Shown: positions 17,515 to 28,706, counted from the stretch's first letter. The stretch is DNA of 51,595 nucleotides from Yokenella regensburgei ATCC 49455 (GCF_000735455.1 NZ_JMPS01000037.1:1-51595), one strand, 5' to 3'. Translations and numbers: made by a program. The notes: a model not told the origin generated them from the letters alone.

Positions 17515-19749
17515 TCAATGTACTAATCGGGCGGCGGCAATCACCGCCTGACCGAAGGAGATTGCTCCATCGCCAGCAGGCAGCAGGCGTGGGAACAGAA
17601 GAGTAAAGTCGCAGAGCCAGGTGCGAAGTCTGGCGGTCAGCAACCGGTTGTGCATCACGCCACCGCTGAACGCCAGTGTCTGAATGCCATGCGCCAGCGC
17701 CTGCTCGCGCATCATCATCGCCAGCCCCTGCGCCAGTGCATCATGGAACGCCCATGCTTTTTGATCTGCCGGTGCCTGCCAGTGCAGCCAGCTCTGCCAG
17801 AAAGAAGCCAGGCATAGCTCGCCGTTGCGATACGGCAACCGCAGCGGGTGATCGACGCTTGCACACTGCATCGCCAGCGCTTCGAGGCGACAGGCCGCCT
17901 CCCCTTCATAGCTCTGCGTATCGGGGGCGCAGCCCGTCGCGTAAGCAACTGCATCAAACAACCGCCCGCAGGACGACGCCAGCGGTGAGTTAATGCCCCG
18001 TGCGACGGCGTTGGCCAGCGGCGGCCAGTTATGCTGATGCAGCACGGCAAGCTCCGGCTCCTGCTGCCAGTAAGGGATAAACGCCAGGCATTGTGCCAGC
18101 AGGTTACGCCATGGTTGTCGCGCCGCCAGTTCACCACCCGGTAGCGCCACCGCGGGCAGGCCCCCCAGACGCTGGCAGTCGCGATAGTTCACCCGCAGAC
18201 ACTCACCGCCCCACAGCGCACCGTCTTCTCCCATACCGATGCCGTCGAGCGTCAGTGCGATAACGTCACCGCCGTCGAGCGGCCACTGATGCTCCGCCAG
18301 GCAGGCCGCCGCATGGGCATGGTGATGCAGCACGGTCTGCTGCGGTAAACCAAGCGACGCCGCCCACCGTGTAGAGCGGAAACCAGGATGGGCATCAACC
18401 ACCACCTGCTGCGGGGTAAAATCGTAGATGCGCTGCATTAGCGCCAGCGCCTGCCGCCACTGCTGCTCAACGCCGTCGTCATCCACATCGCCAAAGTGCT
18501 GGCTCAACACCGCCTGCTCGCCGCGCACCAGGCAGAAAGTATTTTTCATATCCGCACCAAGGCACAGCAGCGGCGGCACATCGTGAAACCCCGGCGGCAG
18601 CGGCAGCGCGTCCGGCACAAAGCCACGGGCGCGGCGCAGCATTTCGCCGCTGGCGCGCATCACCGAGTCATCCATCCGCTGGACGATATCGCGGTTATGC
18701 AGCAAATAGCCGTCGGCGATCTCCGCAAGGCTCGCCAGCGCCTCCTCATTGCTGATGGCCGGCGGTTTACCGCTCAAGTTACCGGAGGTCATCACCAGCG
18801 GACGCGCCAGTGCCTGCATCAGTAAATGCTGGACAGGGTTGGCGGGCAGCATCACGCCGACTTCACGTAGCCCCGGGGCGATATCCGGGCTTAAACCCTC
18901 AATCAGCGATTTATCAACCAGCACAATCGGGGCGGCAGGAGTCGTAAGACACTGGCGAGCGCTGAGCGGTAGACCGCTGGCATCAGAGGTCATCACCGCC
19001 AGCGGTTTCGCCGGGCGATGTTTGCGCAGGCGGAGCAGGGCTACCGCCTCATCGTTTCCGGCATCGCAGGCAAGATGAAAACCGCCAATGGCTTTGATGG
19101 CAACAATGCCACCCGCAGCAAGCATGGCAATAGCCGCCTGCAGCGCCGCCTCACCCGCCAGAGACTGCCCGGACGATCGCCAGGAGAGCATTGGCCCGCA
19201 GGCTTCACAGGCTACCGGCTGCGCATGAAAACGCCGGTCTGCCGGGTTGCGGTACTCCGCTTCACATGCCGCGCATAACGGGAATGCCGCCATCACCGTG
19301 AACGGTCGGTCATAGGGCATGGAATTGATGATGGTAAAGCGCGGCCCGCAATGGGTGCAGTTGATAAACGGGTAACGGTAACGGCGCTCGGCGGGCGTGT
19401 TCATTTCGGAAAGACACGCCGGACAGGTGGCGGCATCGGGCACAATCTGGGTGGACATGCTCCCGGCACCGCTTTCACGAATCGTGAAATCATCCGGTAT
19501 CTGCGACCAGTCAAACGCGCTCATGGTGACGCTTTCGATACTCGCCAGCGGCGGGCAACGATCGTGCAGCTGGGCGACAAAATCCCCTTCACCGCCCACC
19601 AGCCTGACCAGCACGCCGGAGCCATCGTTACAGACATCCCCCACCCGTCCCAGCTGATGGGCAAGCTGCCAGACAAAGGGGCGGAATCCCACCCCCTGTA
19701 CTTTGCCGCGAATACGCAGCGCGGTTCCGTAATGGCTCATGCAGGACAT
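17515..19749 (-). CDS. hypF: Carbamoyltransferase HypF (hydrogenase maturation)
   Basis: This 744-residue protein transfers a carbamoyl group from carbamoyl phosphate to the C-terminal cysteine of HypE, the first step in making the CN ligands of the NiFe site. Domains in order are acylphosphatase ([18 protein letters not shown]), two CxxC zinc fingers (CPACLSEMN...CTHCGPR and CAACEAEYR...CEACGP), a YrdC-like nucleotide-binding domain ([22 protein letters not shown]), and a Kae1-like carbamoyltransferase domain ([28 protein letters not shown]). The start ATG overlaps the hydN stop by one nucleotide; a second in-frame ATG three codons later is the alternative start. Confidence 0.97.
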   Translation of the reverse strand: MSCMSHYGTALRIRGKVQGVGFRPFVWQLAHQLGRVGDVCNDGSGVLVRLVGGEGDFVAQLHDRCPPLASIESVTMSAFDWSQIPDDFTIRESGAGSMSTQIVPDAATCPACLSEMNTPAERRYRYPFINCTHCGPRFTIINSMPYDRPFTVMAAFPLCAACEAEYRNPADRRFHAQPVACEACGPMLSWRSSGQSLAGEAALQAAIAMLAAGGIVAIKAIGGFHLACDAGNDEAVALLRLRKHRPAKPLAVMTSDASGLPLSARQCLTTPAAPIVLVDKSLIEGLSPDIAPGLREVGVMLPANPVQHLLMQALARPLVMTSGNLSGKPPAISNEEALASLAEIADGYLLHNRDIVQRMDDSVMRASGEMLRRARGFVPDALPLPPGFHDVPPLLCLGADMKNTFCLVRGEQAVLSQHFGDVDDDGVEQQWRQALALMQRIYDFTPQQVVVDAHPGFRSTRWAASLGLPQQTVLHHHAHAAACLAEHQWPLDGGDVIALTLDGIGMGEDGALWGGECLRVNYRDCQRLGGLPAVALPGGELAARQPWRNLLAQCLAFIPYWQQEPELAVLHQHNWPPLANAVARGINSPLASSCGRLFDAVAYATGCAPDTQSYEGEAACRLEALAMQCASVDHPLRLPYRNGELCLASFWQSWLHWQAPADQKAWAFHDALAQGLAMMMREQALAHGIQTLAFSGGVMHNRLLTARLRTWLCDFTLLFPRLLPAGDGAISFGQAVIAAARLVH

Positions 19750-20294
19750 TAGAATGGCATGGTCATGGCAGGATCCAGCGCCGTACGACGGCGTTTTTCC
19801 GCGCTGAGCTTATCCAGCGTACCGCGGTCGATGCACACCAGCGCATGGGTTGGACACACGCTGATGCAGGCCGGGCCCTCTTTATGCTGGTGGCAAAGAT
19901 CGCATTTGTTAGCTTCCGCCTTGTCAGCCATCACGCTCAGCCCGCTGCCGCTATTGCGGATAACCGGGCGCACCACCACCTCCATCGCTCCGTACGGACA
20001 GGCCACAACGCAGGTTTTGCAACCGATGCAGCGCTCCTGCATCACGTGCACAAAACCAAACTCACGTTTAATGGCCCCGTTCGGGCAGACGTTGGCGCAG
20101 GGAGCATCTTCACACTGGCGACAGGCGGTGGCGGTAGAGACGTTAACGCCTTTAATCACGTGAATACGGGGCAGAAAGTTACGCGGCGTCAGCGCGGCGC
20201 AATCCTGATTCTCCTGATGAGAGACCACGCAGGCCACTTCGCAGGTGCGGCAGCCAATGCACTTGCTCGCATCAGCAATGATGAAACGGTTCAT
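19749..20294 (-). CDS. hydN: Electron transfer protein HydN
   Basis: This 181-residue ferredoxin-like protein has four [4Fe-4S] cysteine clusters: [37 protein letters not shown] and [18 protein letters not shown]. The start [15 protein letters not shown] is chosen by comparison with E. coli HydN and the related HyfA. It is thought to shuttle electrons for formate dehydrogenase H. It begins a hydN-hypF-nickel transporter operon with a consensus sigma-54 promoter and a large palindrome upstream, so it should belong to the FhlA regulon. Confidence 0.94.
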   Translation of the reverse strand: MNRFIIADASKCIGCRTCEVACVVSHQENQDCAALTPRNFLPRIHVIKGVNVSTATACRQCEDAPCANVCPNGAIKREFGFVHVMQERCIGCKTCVVACPYGAMEVVVRPVIRNSGSGLSVMADKAEANKCDLCHQHKEGPACISVCPTHALVCIDRGTLDKLSAEKRRRTALDPAMTMPF

Positions 20295-20331
20295 CGGTTT
20301 CTCCAGCAATGTCAGTTAGTTGACCAGAGAA

Positions 20332-20347
20332 TGCATAATCCACGCCA
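20332..20347 (-). promoter_or_regulatory. Sigma-54 promoter of hydN-hypF
   Basis: The minus strand reads TGGCGTGGATTATGCA, with invariant GG and GC separated by 10 bp. The hydN start is 38 bp downstream. Confidence 0.85.
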
Positions 20348-20400
20348 CTTCTGTAGTGACATGATTATTAAAGACTAATTCTATAATTAAAGGGAAATCG

Positions 20401-20432
20401 ACCTGTCATCGTCACAAATGACGATGACAGGT
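20401..20432. promoter_or_regulatory. Putative FhlA/HyfR upstream activating site of hydN
   Basis: This is a perfect 14-bp inverted repeat, ACCTGTCATCGTCA paired with TGACGATGACAGGT, with a 4-bp centre, 53 bp upstream of the hydN -12/-24 promoter. The word TTTGTGACGATG on the minus strand recurs exactly in the hyfA-hypA control region (37890-37901). Shared occurrence at sigma-54 promoters of the formate regulon indicates an activator site. It lies just after ascG and could form an RNA hairpin, but no U-run follows. Confidence 0.65.
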
Positions 20433-20439
20433 GACGAGC

Positions 20440-21453
20440 TCAGGGATACGGGTGACGAAGCACGGACTCACGCAGGATGAGCTCTCCCTGAAACGCCTGC
20501 TGCTGCTTAAAATCACCGCCATCAAGCATGAATATCAGCCGGTTGATGGTCTCTTTAATCATCTCAGTCACCGGGATCCGCACGCTGGAGAGCGCGGGAA
20601 GGGTGTAAGGCGCGAGAGCGATATCATCAAAACCAAACACTGAAACCTGCTGCGGGACACTGATACCCTGCTGCTGCAGCTGTCTGATGGCACCGATCGC
20701 CATGTCATCGTTGCTGGCCACCAGCGCGCTGAATTCAGCGTCACGGGCCAGCAGTGTATCCACCGCAGCGGCGCCGGTGGCGGGAGTCCACTTCCCCTGC
20801 GCAATCAGCGCATCACGCAGCGGGATCCCGTGCGCCGTTAGCGCATCTTTATAGCCTGAAAGGCGTTCCACGCCGGTAGGGGAATCCAGTGAACCGGTGA
20901 TAAACGCAATGTCGCGATGTCCGAGCGCAATGAGCTGCTCGACCGCCGCCCGGCTGGTGGCTTTATGATCGCAGAACACGCTGTGGCTGCTGTTACGTCG
21001 CAGACGGCGGTTCAGCACCATAATCGGCTGACTGTGGTTCTGGACGATGTCGTCCATCTCATCGACGCTGAGGAAACGCGGATAAATCACAATAGCGTCG
21101 CAGCGCAGATCGAGCAGATACTGAATCGCCTCCCGCTCTTCCTGCGCGCTGTGTTTACCATCGGCGAGGATCAAACGACGCCCCTGATCTTCGGTCATTC
21201 GCGCAGCGTGAAACAAAAGCTCGCTGAAATAGGTGCCGTGATACAGGGTGTTGGTCACCACCAGACCCAGGGTCTGAGATTTCTGCGTCGCCAGGTTGCG
21301 CGCCAGCAAGTTGGGGCGATAGCCGCTCTCTTCGATGGCCTTAAAAACGCGATCTTTGGTTTCCTGGCTGACGTAACCGTTGCCGGACAGCACTCGTGAA
21401 ACCGTGGCCTTCGACACTCCTGCGCGCTTTGCCACTTCCAGCATCGTTGCCAT
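20440..21453 (-). CDS. ascG: LacI-family repressor AscG
   Basis: This 337-residue repressor matches E. coli AscG closely. The start MATMLEVAKRAGVSKATVSRVLSG puts the LacI-type helix-turn-helix at the N-terminus; a longer start is possible but unnecessary. The periplasmic-binding-like effector domain includes LGLVVTNTLYHGTYFSELL, YPRFLSVDEMDDI and VASNDDMAIGAIRQL. It represses the divergent ascFB operon for aryl-beta-glucosides (arbutin, salicin, cellobiose). Operator-like palindromes are in the 204-bp intergenic region. Confidence 0.93.
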   Translation of the reverse strand: MATMLEVAKRAGVSKATVSRVLSGNGYVSQETKDRVFKAIEESGYRPNLLARNLATQKSQTLGLVVTNTLYHGTYFSELLFHAARMTEDQGRRLILADGKHSAQEEREAIQYLLDLRCDAIVIYPRFLSVDEMDDIVQNHSQPIMVLNRRLRRNSSHSVFCDHKATSRAAVEQLIALGHRDIAFITGSLDSPTGVERLSGYKDALTAHGIPLRDALIAQGKWTPATGAAAVDTLLARDAEFSALVASNDDMAIGAIRQLQQQGISVPQQVSVFGFDDIALAPYTLPALSSVRIPVTEMIKETINRLIFMLDGGDFKQQQAFQGELILRESVLRHPYP

Positions 21454-21604
21454 ATTGTAATACCGTATCAATGAGTTGCTGGCAGTGTACTTCAGCCGCT
21501 GCGCTTTTTCAGCACCAGGAACCGCCAGGCGATCTCAATCACAAAAATAAAAAATGACCAAAAAGTGATCTTGTTTGGAATCGTGAAACTATTCATGATT
21601 TTGT

Positions 21605-21617
21605 GGAACCGGTTTCC
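21605..21617. promoter_or_regulatory. Putative AscG operator in ascG-ascF gap
   Basis: ggaaccggtttcc has the AACCGGTT core common to LacI/GalR-type operators. A second partial copy, tgaaactattca, lies at 21584-21595. Position between the divergent repressor and its target operon supports the assignment. Confidence 0.5.
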
Positions 21618-21656
21618 TATACACCCTACACGACGATAAAACAGGACCACAATCCG

Positions 21657-23102
21657 ATGTCCAAAAATTACCCGGCTCTGGCCCGCGCCATCATCGACGC
21701 GCTTGGCGGCGTCGACAACATTACCGCCGTCACCCACTGCATGACCCGTTTACGCTTTGTGGTGGTCAATAACGAGCGTGTCGATGCCGCTACGCTTAAA
21801 AGCCTGAGCGGCGTGCTGGGCGTGGTGCGCAGCGACAACCAGTGCCAGGTCATAATCGGCAATACGGTTTCCCAGGCGTTCCGCGAAGTCACCGCCCAGC
21901 TCCCCGGTACGCTACCACCCGCCGTCGAACAGGCAAAACCCAAACTCACGCTGCGCCGTATCGGCGCGGGGATCCTCGATGCGCTGATCGGCACCATGTC
22001 ACCGCTGATCCCGGCGATCATCGGCGGCTCGATGATCAAGCTGCTGGCGATGGTGCTGGAGATGTCCGGTTTGCTCAGCAAGGGGTCGCCAACGCTGACC
22101 ATTCTGACGGTGATTGGTGACGGCGCCTTTTTCTTCCTGCCGCTGATGGTGGCCGCTTCCGCCGCGCTGAAGTTCAAAACCAACCTGTCGCTTGCCATCG
22201 CCATTGCCGGCGTGCTGGTGCACCCGGCGTTTATCGATCTCATGGCAAAAGCCGCCCAGGGTGAACAGGTACAGTTTGCGATGATCCCGGTCACGGCGGT
22301 GAAATACACCTATACGGTGATCCCGGCGCTGGTGATGACCTGGTGCCTGTCGTACATCGAGCGCTGGGTCGACAAAATCACTCCTGCGGTGACCAAAAAC
22401 TTCCTCAAACCGATGCTGATCGTTCTGATTGCCGCCCCGCTGGCTATCCTGCTGATTGGCCCGATTGGTATCTGGATCGGTAGCGCCATTTCCGCGCTGG
22501 TGTACACCATTCACGGTTATCTGGGCTGGCTCTCCGTCGCCATTATGGGCGCGCTGTGGCCGCTGCTGGTGATGACCGGGATGCACCGCGTGTTTACACC
22601 AACCATCATTCAGACCATCGCTGAAACCGGTAAAGAAGGCATGGTGATGCCCTCAGAAATTGGTGCCAACCTGTCGCTCGGCGGCTCTTCGCTGGCGGTG
22701 GCATGGAAAACCAAAAACCCGGAACTGCGCCAGACGGCGCTGGCAGCGGCGGCTTCAGCCATTCTCGCCGGGATCTCCGAACCTGCATTGTACGGCGTGG
22801 CGGTACGCCTCAAGCGGCCGCTGATAGCCAGCCTCATCAGCGGTTTTATCTGCGGCGCGGTCGCCGGTATTGCCGGGCTCGCCAGCCATTCGATGGCGGC
22901 TCCGGGCCTCTTCACCAGCGTACAGTTTTTTGACCCGGCTAACCCGATGACCATCGTCTGGGTGTTCGGCGTCATGGCGCTGGCAGTAGTGCTCTCTTTC
23001 ATCCTGACGCTGCTGCTGGGCTTTGAAGATATTCCCGTCGACGCCGACGCCGCCGTGGCGCGGGCAAAACATGCGGCAGAAAACCGCGCTGTAAAAATTT
23101 GA
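21657..23102 (+). CDS. ascF: PTS system aryl-beta-glucoside IIBC component AscF
   Basis: This 481-residue permease compares with 485 in E. coli AscF. The start MSKNYPALARAII is chosen by that comparison. The N-terminal EIIB domain has the phosphorylated cysteine in THCMTRLRF (Cys28). The EIIC part has about ten membrane segments with conserved GTMSPLIPAIIGGSMIKLL, MTGMHRVFTPTIIQTIAE and GISEPALYGVAVRLKRPL. It imports and phosphorylates beta-glucosides such as arbutin and cellobiose using an EIIA supplied elsewhere. It is followed after 23 bp by ascB. Confidence 0.95.
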   Translation: MSKNYPALARAIIDALGGVDNITAVTHCMTRLRFVVVNNERVDAATLKSLSGVLGVVRSDNQCQVIIGNTVSQAFREVTAQLPGTLPPAVEQAKPKLTLRRIGAGILDALIGTMSPLIPAIIGGSMIKLLAMVLEMSGLLSKGSPTLTILTVIGDGAFFFLPLMVAASAALKFKTNLSLAIAIAGVLVHPAFIDLMAKAAQGEQVQFAMIPVTAVKYTYTVIPALVMTWCLSYIERWVDKITPAVTKNFLKPMLIVLIAAPLAILLIGPIGIWIGSAISALVYTIHGYLGWLSVAIMGALWPLLVMTGMHRVFTPTIIQTIAETGKEGMVMPSEIGANLSLGGSSLAVAWKTKNPELRQTALAAAASAILAGISEPALYGVAVRLKRPLIASLISGFICGAVAGIAGLASHSMAAPGLFTSVQFFDPANPMTIVWVFGVMALAVVLSFILTLLLGFEDIPVDADAAVARAKHAAENRAVKI

Positions 23103-23122
23103 TTCACATATTAATGAGGTAA

Positions 23123-24550
<1,428 letters not shown>

Positions 24551-24574
24551 GTGTCGGGTTTCCCTTCACCCTGA

Positions 24575-24600
24575 CCCTCTCCCCACGGGGAGAGGGAAAA
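24575..24600. terminator. Palindromic hairpin between ascB and hycI
   Basis: ccctctcccc paired with ggggagaggg is a perfect 10-bp stem with a 2-nt centre in the 52-bp gap between the convergent ascB and hycI, preceded by ttcaccctga. It is followed by aaaa on the plus strand, i.e. preceded by TTTT on the minus strand, so it fits neither strand well as a U-run terminator. CCCTCTCCCC-type palindromes recur widely in enterobacterial intergenic DNA. Confidence 0.55.
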
Positions 24601-24602
24601 TG

Positions 24603-25073
24603 CTACTCTTCTTCCGCTACCAGCAGAGCGAAACCGCCGTTGCCCTGCCAGTCGCCGAGACGTTGATACAGCACCTCAACGGCGGCTTTAATCTTCGGCG
24701 TCATCGGATAATAAAAACCAACAATATCAGGCTGAATGCCGACAAATATCACCTCACCGATGTCCTCTTTCAGCTGATCGATCAGGTAGTTCAGCGGCAT
24801 ATTATGGGTGGTCATCAGGAACATTTCTGCAATATCGTCCGGGTCGACAATGCGAATTTCACCGGGTTCGAGCCCCATGTCAGTGGCATCGACAATCATC
24901 AGCCGCTGTGGCTGCAGTTCACGGATGGCTGCCACTTCTCTTTCCGGCGCACTGCCGCCATCGAAAACAATCCACTCACCCTGCGGCGCGGCGGCACACA
25001 TTTCCGCCAGCAGCGGACCGGCTCCGTCGTCTCCCATCATGCTGTTGCCGACGCACAGTATTACGCTGGTCAC
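24603..25073 (-). CDS. hycI: Hydrogenase maturation protease HycI
   Basis: This 156-residue aspartic-type endopeptidase has the same length as E. coli HycI. The start is a GTG giving VTSVILCVGNSMMGDD, chosen because of alignment and the GGGAG Shine-Dalgarno; the longer frame adds an unmatched N-terminus. NSMMGDDGAGP and VDATDMGLEPGE carry the conserved acidic residues that read nickel in the precursor. In E. coli it cuts the C-terminus of HycE after nickel insertion. No hycE exists here, so the substrate is probably HyfG. It is divergent from the hyfR-like gene. Confidence 0.95.
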   Translation of the reverse strand: MTSVILCVGNSMMGDDGAGPLLAEMCAAAPQGEWIVFDGGSAPEREVAAIRELQPQRLMIVDATDMGLEPGEIRIVDPDDIAEMFLMTTHNMPLNYLIDQLKEDIGEVIFVGIQPDIVGFYYPMTPKIKAAVEVLYQRLGDWQGNGGFALLVAEEE

Positions 25074-25231
25074 ATTAATCTCCCACCTTAATTGAAGAAA
25101 CACCCTGCTGATGTCAACGAAACTTCAGCGCCGAATATCTTATATTGCACGCAGCACATAAATACTGATCTCAAATAGCATTGCTGAATCATTGCGACTA
25201 TCAGACGATTTCTATCGAACAGGCTGAAGAG

Positions 25232-26908
25232 ATGAATGACGTAAAGAAGCTGTCAGGCAAGAAAATAAGAACGATTCCCATTTCAAATGAGGAATGGAAT
25301 AAACACCTGATAGCGATGATTAATTCCGGCGTCGAACCTGAACTGCTGGAATTCTTTCATCAGTTAAAAGACGAGCGTGACGAATATCGTATTCTGGTTG
25401 ATATCACCAACTCGGTGCTGGCCCACCTCGATCGTGATGGTCTGGTCGGCGCTATCGCCGAAGATATTCATCGTTATTTCGCCATTCCGTCAGTCGCTAT
25501 CGCCTTTCTCGACGGCGGAAATGCAGGGCACTACCCGGTTACGCACTGCCTGTGGAAAGAGGATAACCGCTATTACTGCGAACAGAAAAACTATCCGCTG
25601 ACAAATCACCTCCAGCAGCCACAGGCGGTGGCGCTGAGTGAACACACCAGTGAACCACTGCTTCACCATCTTTATTGTGCTGGAATGCGGGTGGCGCTGC
25701 TATTACCGCTAACCTTTAATTCCCACTCGCCGGGTATTTTGATCCTCGCCCATACCGATATCGGCGCGTTTACTCCCGCCGTCTGTTCGCTTTTGGGGCA
25801 AATCGCATCGCGTATCAGCATTGCCGTCGATAATTCCAACGCCTGGGACGAAATAACCCGGCTTAAAGATGCACTGAAACAGGAAAATACCTGGCTTAAC
25901 GAACAGATCCAAAATGCTGAAAGCCTGAACGATATTATTTTCCAGAGCGCGGCGATGAAGAATTTGCTGCGCCAGGTCGAGATTGTCGCGACCAGCGACA
26001 GCACCGTTCTATTGTTGGGTGAAACCGGCACTGGCAAAGAGCTTATCGCTCGCGCCATTCACAAACTCAGCCCGCTGTCTGCCGGACCGCTGGTGAAAAT
26101 TAACTGTGCCGCGATCCCTGCAAGCCTGCTGGAAAGCGACCTCTTTGGCCATGAAAAAGGAGCGTTTACCGGTGCCACCAGCACCCATATCGGACGCTTC
26201 GAAATGGCGGAAGGCGGTACGCTGTTTCTCGACGAAATTGGCGACATGCCGCTTGAGCTGCAGCCCAAACTGCTGCGGGTACTGCAGGAGCGCGAAATCG
26301 AGCGCGTCGGCGGCCACCAGGTCATCCCGGTGAACGTGCGGGTAGTGGCCGCCACCAACCGCAATCTGCAACAGATGGTGGAAGAGAAAACCTTCCGCAG
26401 TGACCTCTTTTACCGCCTGAACGTCTTCCCGGTGGAGGTGCCTCCGCTGCGCGATCGCCCGGAGGATATTCCCCCACTGGTGACCAGCTTTACCCGTAAG
26501 CTGGCAGCGCGAATGAATAAAACTATCGATACCGTCCCTGCCGCCGGGATCCAGGCGCTGTGCAGCTACCCGTGGCCGGGTAACGTGAGGGAGCTACAGA
26601 ACGTGATTGAACGTGCGGTGATCCTCACCCAGGGCAGTACGCTGAATCTGCAGCTTAACGATCTGAAAATACCGGCCGCTGTCGCCCCGGTGGCACCCGC
26701 CCACACGGCAACCCGCAGGCTACCCGCCATGTTCAACCCGCAGACGCCGGAGAACGACGATGCCGAGCGGGCCCGTATTATTCAGGCGCTACGCGAAACC
26801 AACGGGATTGTCGCCGGGCCGAAAGGCGCGGCTATCAAGCTTGGGCTAAAGCGCACTACGCTATTATCGAGAATGCAGCGGTTAGGGATTAACACGCGGG
26901 AGCTGTAA
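25232..26908 (+). CDS. hyfR: HyfR-like formate hydrogenlyase activator (sigma-54 dependent)
   Basis: This protein of about 558 residues resembles E. coli HyfR (670) and FhlA (692) but lacks most of the N-terminal region. The ATG at 25232 follows AGG at 8-nt spacing; a TTG at 25181 would add 17 residues without a visible ribosome site. A single GAF domain begins near [14 protein letters not shown]. The AAA+ domain has Walker A GETGTGKE (about residue 263), GAFTGA (about 310) and [11 protein letters not shown]. The C-terminal helix-turn-helix is identical to that of FhlA at about 26 of 30 residues. It is convergent with hyfJ, whereas E. coli hyfR is the last co-directional gene of hyf. Confidence 0.88.
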   Translation: MNDVKKLSGKKIRTIPISNEEWNKHLIAMINSGVEPELLEFFHQLKDERDEYRILVDITNSVLAHLDRDGLVGAIAEDIHRYFAIPSVAIAFLDGGNAGHYPVTHCLWKEDNRYYCEQKNYPLTNHLQQPQAVALSEHTSEPLLHHLYCAGMRVALLLPLTFNSHSPGILILAHTDIGAFTPAVCSLLGQIASRISIAVDNSNAWDEITRLKDALKQENTWLNEQIQNAESLNDIIFQSAAMKNLLRQVEIVATSDSTVLLLGETGTGKELIARAIHKLSPLSAGPLVKINCAAIPASLLESDLFGHEKGAFTGATSTHIGRFEMAEGGTLFLDEIGDMPLELQPKLLRVLQEREIERVGGHQVIPVNVRVVAATNRNLQQMVEEKTFRSDLFYRLNVFPVEVPPLRDRPEDIPPLVTSFTRKLAARMNKTIDTVPAAGIQALCSYPWPGNVRELQNVIERAVILTQGSTLNLQLNDLKIPAAVAPVAPAHTATRRLPAMFNPQTPENDDAERARIIQALRETNGIVAGPKGAAIKLGLKRTTLLSRMQRLGINTREL

Positions 26909-26918
26909 GCGCTCCCGC
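26896..26918 (+). terminator. Hairpin at the end of the hyfR-like gene
   Basis: GCGGGAGC paired with GCTCCCGC has a 7-nt loop that includes the stop codon. Only ATTATA follows, so it is an imperfect terminator that may serve the convergent genes from both sides. Confidence 0.5.
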
Positions 26919-26933
26919 ATTATACCCGTCATA

Positions 26934-26977
26934 CTTCAAGCTGCAGGTGCGTTGGCTACGTTTGCCTGCAACTCGAA
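26934..26977. repeat. Imperfect palindromic intergenic element
   Basis: ttcaagctgcagg and its near-complement cctgcaactcgaa (11 of 13 paired) flank a short centre with gcgttggctacg. The words CTTCAAG-TGCAGG and GCGTTGGCT are common in repeated intergenic elements of Enterobacteriaceae. It sits between the convergent hyfR-like gene and hyfJ and has no coding potential. Confidence 0.5.
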
Positions 26978-26999
26978 TTATTTAGGGTTTAGTTGGGCA

Positions 27000-27407
27000 T
27001 CAATGACGTTTAACGATCAGGTAAATCGCCGGTTCGCGCTCAATTTCCGCCAGCAGCTCAATCAGGCGCAGGCTCCAGCTTTTGAAGGGCTCTGCGCCGG
27101 TTTTACTCAGCGCATCAACGGTATGGGCGAGCAACGAGGTGTGCGTCGAGTCGATGGTAATTTCACCAAACTTCAGCAGCCCGCTCAGTTTGCGCCGCCC
27201 CTCACCTTCGGGCAACAGCGCCAGCCAGTCGTTGAAGCCTGCCAGCGGACACTGTAGCTCCGTTTTCAGACAATCAATCATGCCGACGTGATGACCAATC
27301 GCCAGCGAGTAGTACATCACCTGCTGGCTTTCGGTGGGCATATCCTCGTCGCTGTCGACAAACTTCTGGCGCAGCGACCAGAAGGTCACTTTTCCGCTGT
27401 CGCTCAT
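27000..27407 (-). CDS. hyfJ: Formate hydrogenlyase maturation/assembly protein HyfJ (HycH family)
   Basis: This 135-residue protein belongs to the HycH/HyfJ family, with [35 protein letters not shown] and the C-terminal [13 protein letters not shown]. HycH is needed for assembly of the large subunit in E. coli, although its exact role is not settled. I choose HyfJ because the whole operon is of hyf type and the central segment is closer to HyfJ. Its start codon overlaps the stop of hyfI (ATGA). It is the last gene of the operon. Confidence 0.88.
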   Translation of the reverse strand: MSDSGKVTFWSLRQKFVDSDEDMPTESQQVMYYSLAIGHHVGMIDCLKTELQCPLAGFNDWLALLPEGEGRRKLSGLLKFGEITIDSTHTSLLAHTVDALSKTGAEPFKSWSLRLIELLAEIEREPAIYLIVKRH

Positions 27408-28159
27408 GCCACCACCTGCCCGGCAACAATGCCCGTCAACCGCTGCACAATCTCTGCCAGCCGCGGATCGTTTTCCTGCTTGAGCCAGGCTTCAACGCCC
27501 GCCGCTTCTTTGTGCTGCAACAGGTCGAGGAAACGGTGGCTTATCATTTTCCCCTGCCGGTAACCGGCCATTCGCCGCGCTTCACGCTCAACCGACACGC
27601 GCAGGCTCAACGGGATATCCGGCAGGATAAGCGTTGGCTTCTCGTCCTCACCCTGGACGTGTTCAATGCCTTTCAGTTTTTGGTCGAGCAACCCCAGCGC
27701 TACGGCAAAACCGTGGATGGTCGCCGCAGGAGTTGGCGGGCAGCCCGGGATCCACACGTCTACCGGCACGATGGTGTCGCTACCGCCCCAGACGCAGTAG
27801 AGATCGTGGAAGATCCCACCGCCGACGCCGCAGGCGCCGTAGGAGATGCAGATTTTCGGATCCGGAGCCGATTCATACGCCCGCAGCGCGGGTACGCGCA
27901 TGGCGCGGGTCACGGCGCCGGTGAATAGCAGAATATCGGCATGACGCGGTGAAGCCACCACTTTGATACCGAAACGCTCGGCGTCGAAAACCGGGGTAAT
28001 CGCGGAGAAGATCTCGATTTCGCAGCCGTTACAGCCGCCGCAGTCCACGCGGTAAACATAAGCCGAACGCTTGATATCTTTCAGCAGCGTTTGCTTCATC
28101 CGTGCGACGTCGTCGGCAAGCGTAATCGGCTGGCTGACGTGATGGTTAAATTCGCTCAT
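27404..28159 (-). CDS. hyfI: Hydrogenase-4 small subunit HyfI
   Basis: This 251-residue NuoB-like subunit carries the proximal [4Fe-4S] cluster: [10 protein letters not shown], the SYGACG segment and [10 protein letters not shown]. The start [14 protein letters not shown] is preferred over a longer frame because HyfI has 252 residues in E. coli. It pairs with the NiFe large subunit HyfG and relays electrons from HyfH to the active site on the cytoplasmic side of the membrane. The start overlaps the 3' end of hyfH by 14 nt. Confidence 0.93.
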   Translation of the reverse strand: MSEFNHHVSQPITLADDVARMKQTLLKDIKRSAYVYRVDCGGCNGCEIEIFSAITPVFDAERFGIKVVASPRHADILLFTGAVTRAMRVPALRAYESAPDPKICISYGACGVGGGIFHDLYCVWGGSDTIVPVDVWIPGCPPTPAATIHGFAVALGLLDQKLKGIEHVQGEDEKPTLILPDIPLSLRVSVEREARRMAGYRQGKMISHRFLDLLQHKEAAGVEAWLKQENDPRLAEIVQRLTGIVAGQVVA

Positions 28160-28706
28160 GACGCTCCTCCGCGACGGTAAAACTGATGGGCTGCCGGTCA
28201 TGACTGGCGAGGGTCTGCTTGCGTTTGCACGCCGGGCAGGTACAGAACTGCTCGCTCATCCCCGCCAGCGCCTCATCGCTGACGCCGGACTGGCGCAGCA
28301 GCTCGATGGCATATTGCACCGATTTCTCCGGCGTGAAAGGCTGCTGGCACGACACGCAGTGCTGCAGGCGAAACACCGCCGTCACGTAAAGATCGGCTTT
28401 ATTCGTGACCGCCAGTTCGAAATCTTCCGACAGCCGAATGGCGTTCGTCGGGCACACTTCTTCGCAGCGGCCGCAGAAGATGCAGCGACCAATGAACAAC
28501 TGCCAGATGCGTTCGTTCGTTTCCGGATGCGTTTCCATGGTCAACGCATTCGCCGGGCACGCCATCGTACAGGCGGCGCAGGCGATACACTGCTGTGGGT
28601 TCAGCTCCGGTTTTCCACGAAATCCCGGGCAAACCTCCAGCGGCTGGAACGGGTATTTCACCGTCGGTTCACCGGCTTTCAGGATAGTTTTAAACAGTTT
28701 CAGCAT
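28146..28706 (-). CDS. hyfH: Hydrogenase-4 ferredoxin-like subunit HyfH
   Basis: This 186-residue NuoI-type subunit has two [4Fe-4S] motifs, [12 protein letters not shown] and [14 protein letters not shown]-terminal pair CVSC and CPAC, with [10 protein letters not shown] at the end, may bind another metal, as in HycF. It links the formate dehydrogenase electron-transfer chain to HyfI. It is 10 bp downstream of hyfG. E. coli HyfH has 181 residues. Confidence 0.93.
   Translation of the reverse strand: MLKLFKTILKAGEPTVKYPFQPLEVCPGFRGKPELNPQQCIACAACTMACPANALTMETHPETNERIWQLFIGRCIFCGRCEEVCPTNAIRLSEDFELAVTNKADLYVTAVFRLQHCVSCQQPFTPEKSVQYAIELLRQSGVSDEALAGMSEQFCTCPACKRKQTLASHDRQPISFTVAEERHERI

Noticed and set aside
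20401-20432. Palindrome after ascG read as the ascG terminator
   Set aside because: The stem is strong but no U-run follows on the minus strand, and the same 12-bp word recurs at the hyf/hyp enhancer. An activator site explains it better.
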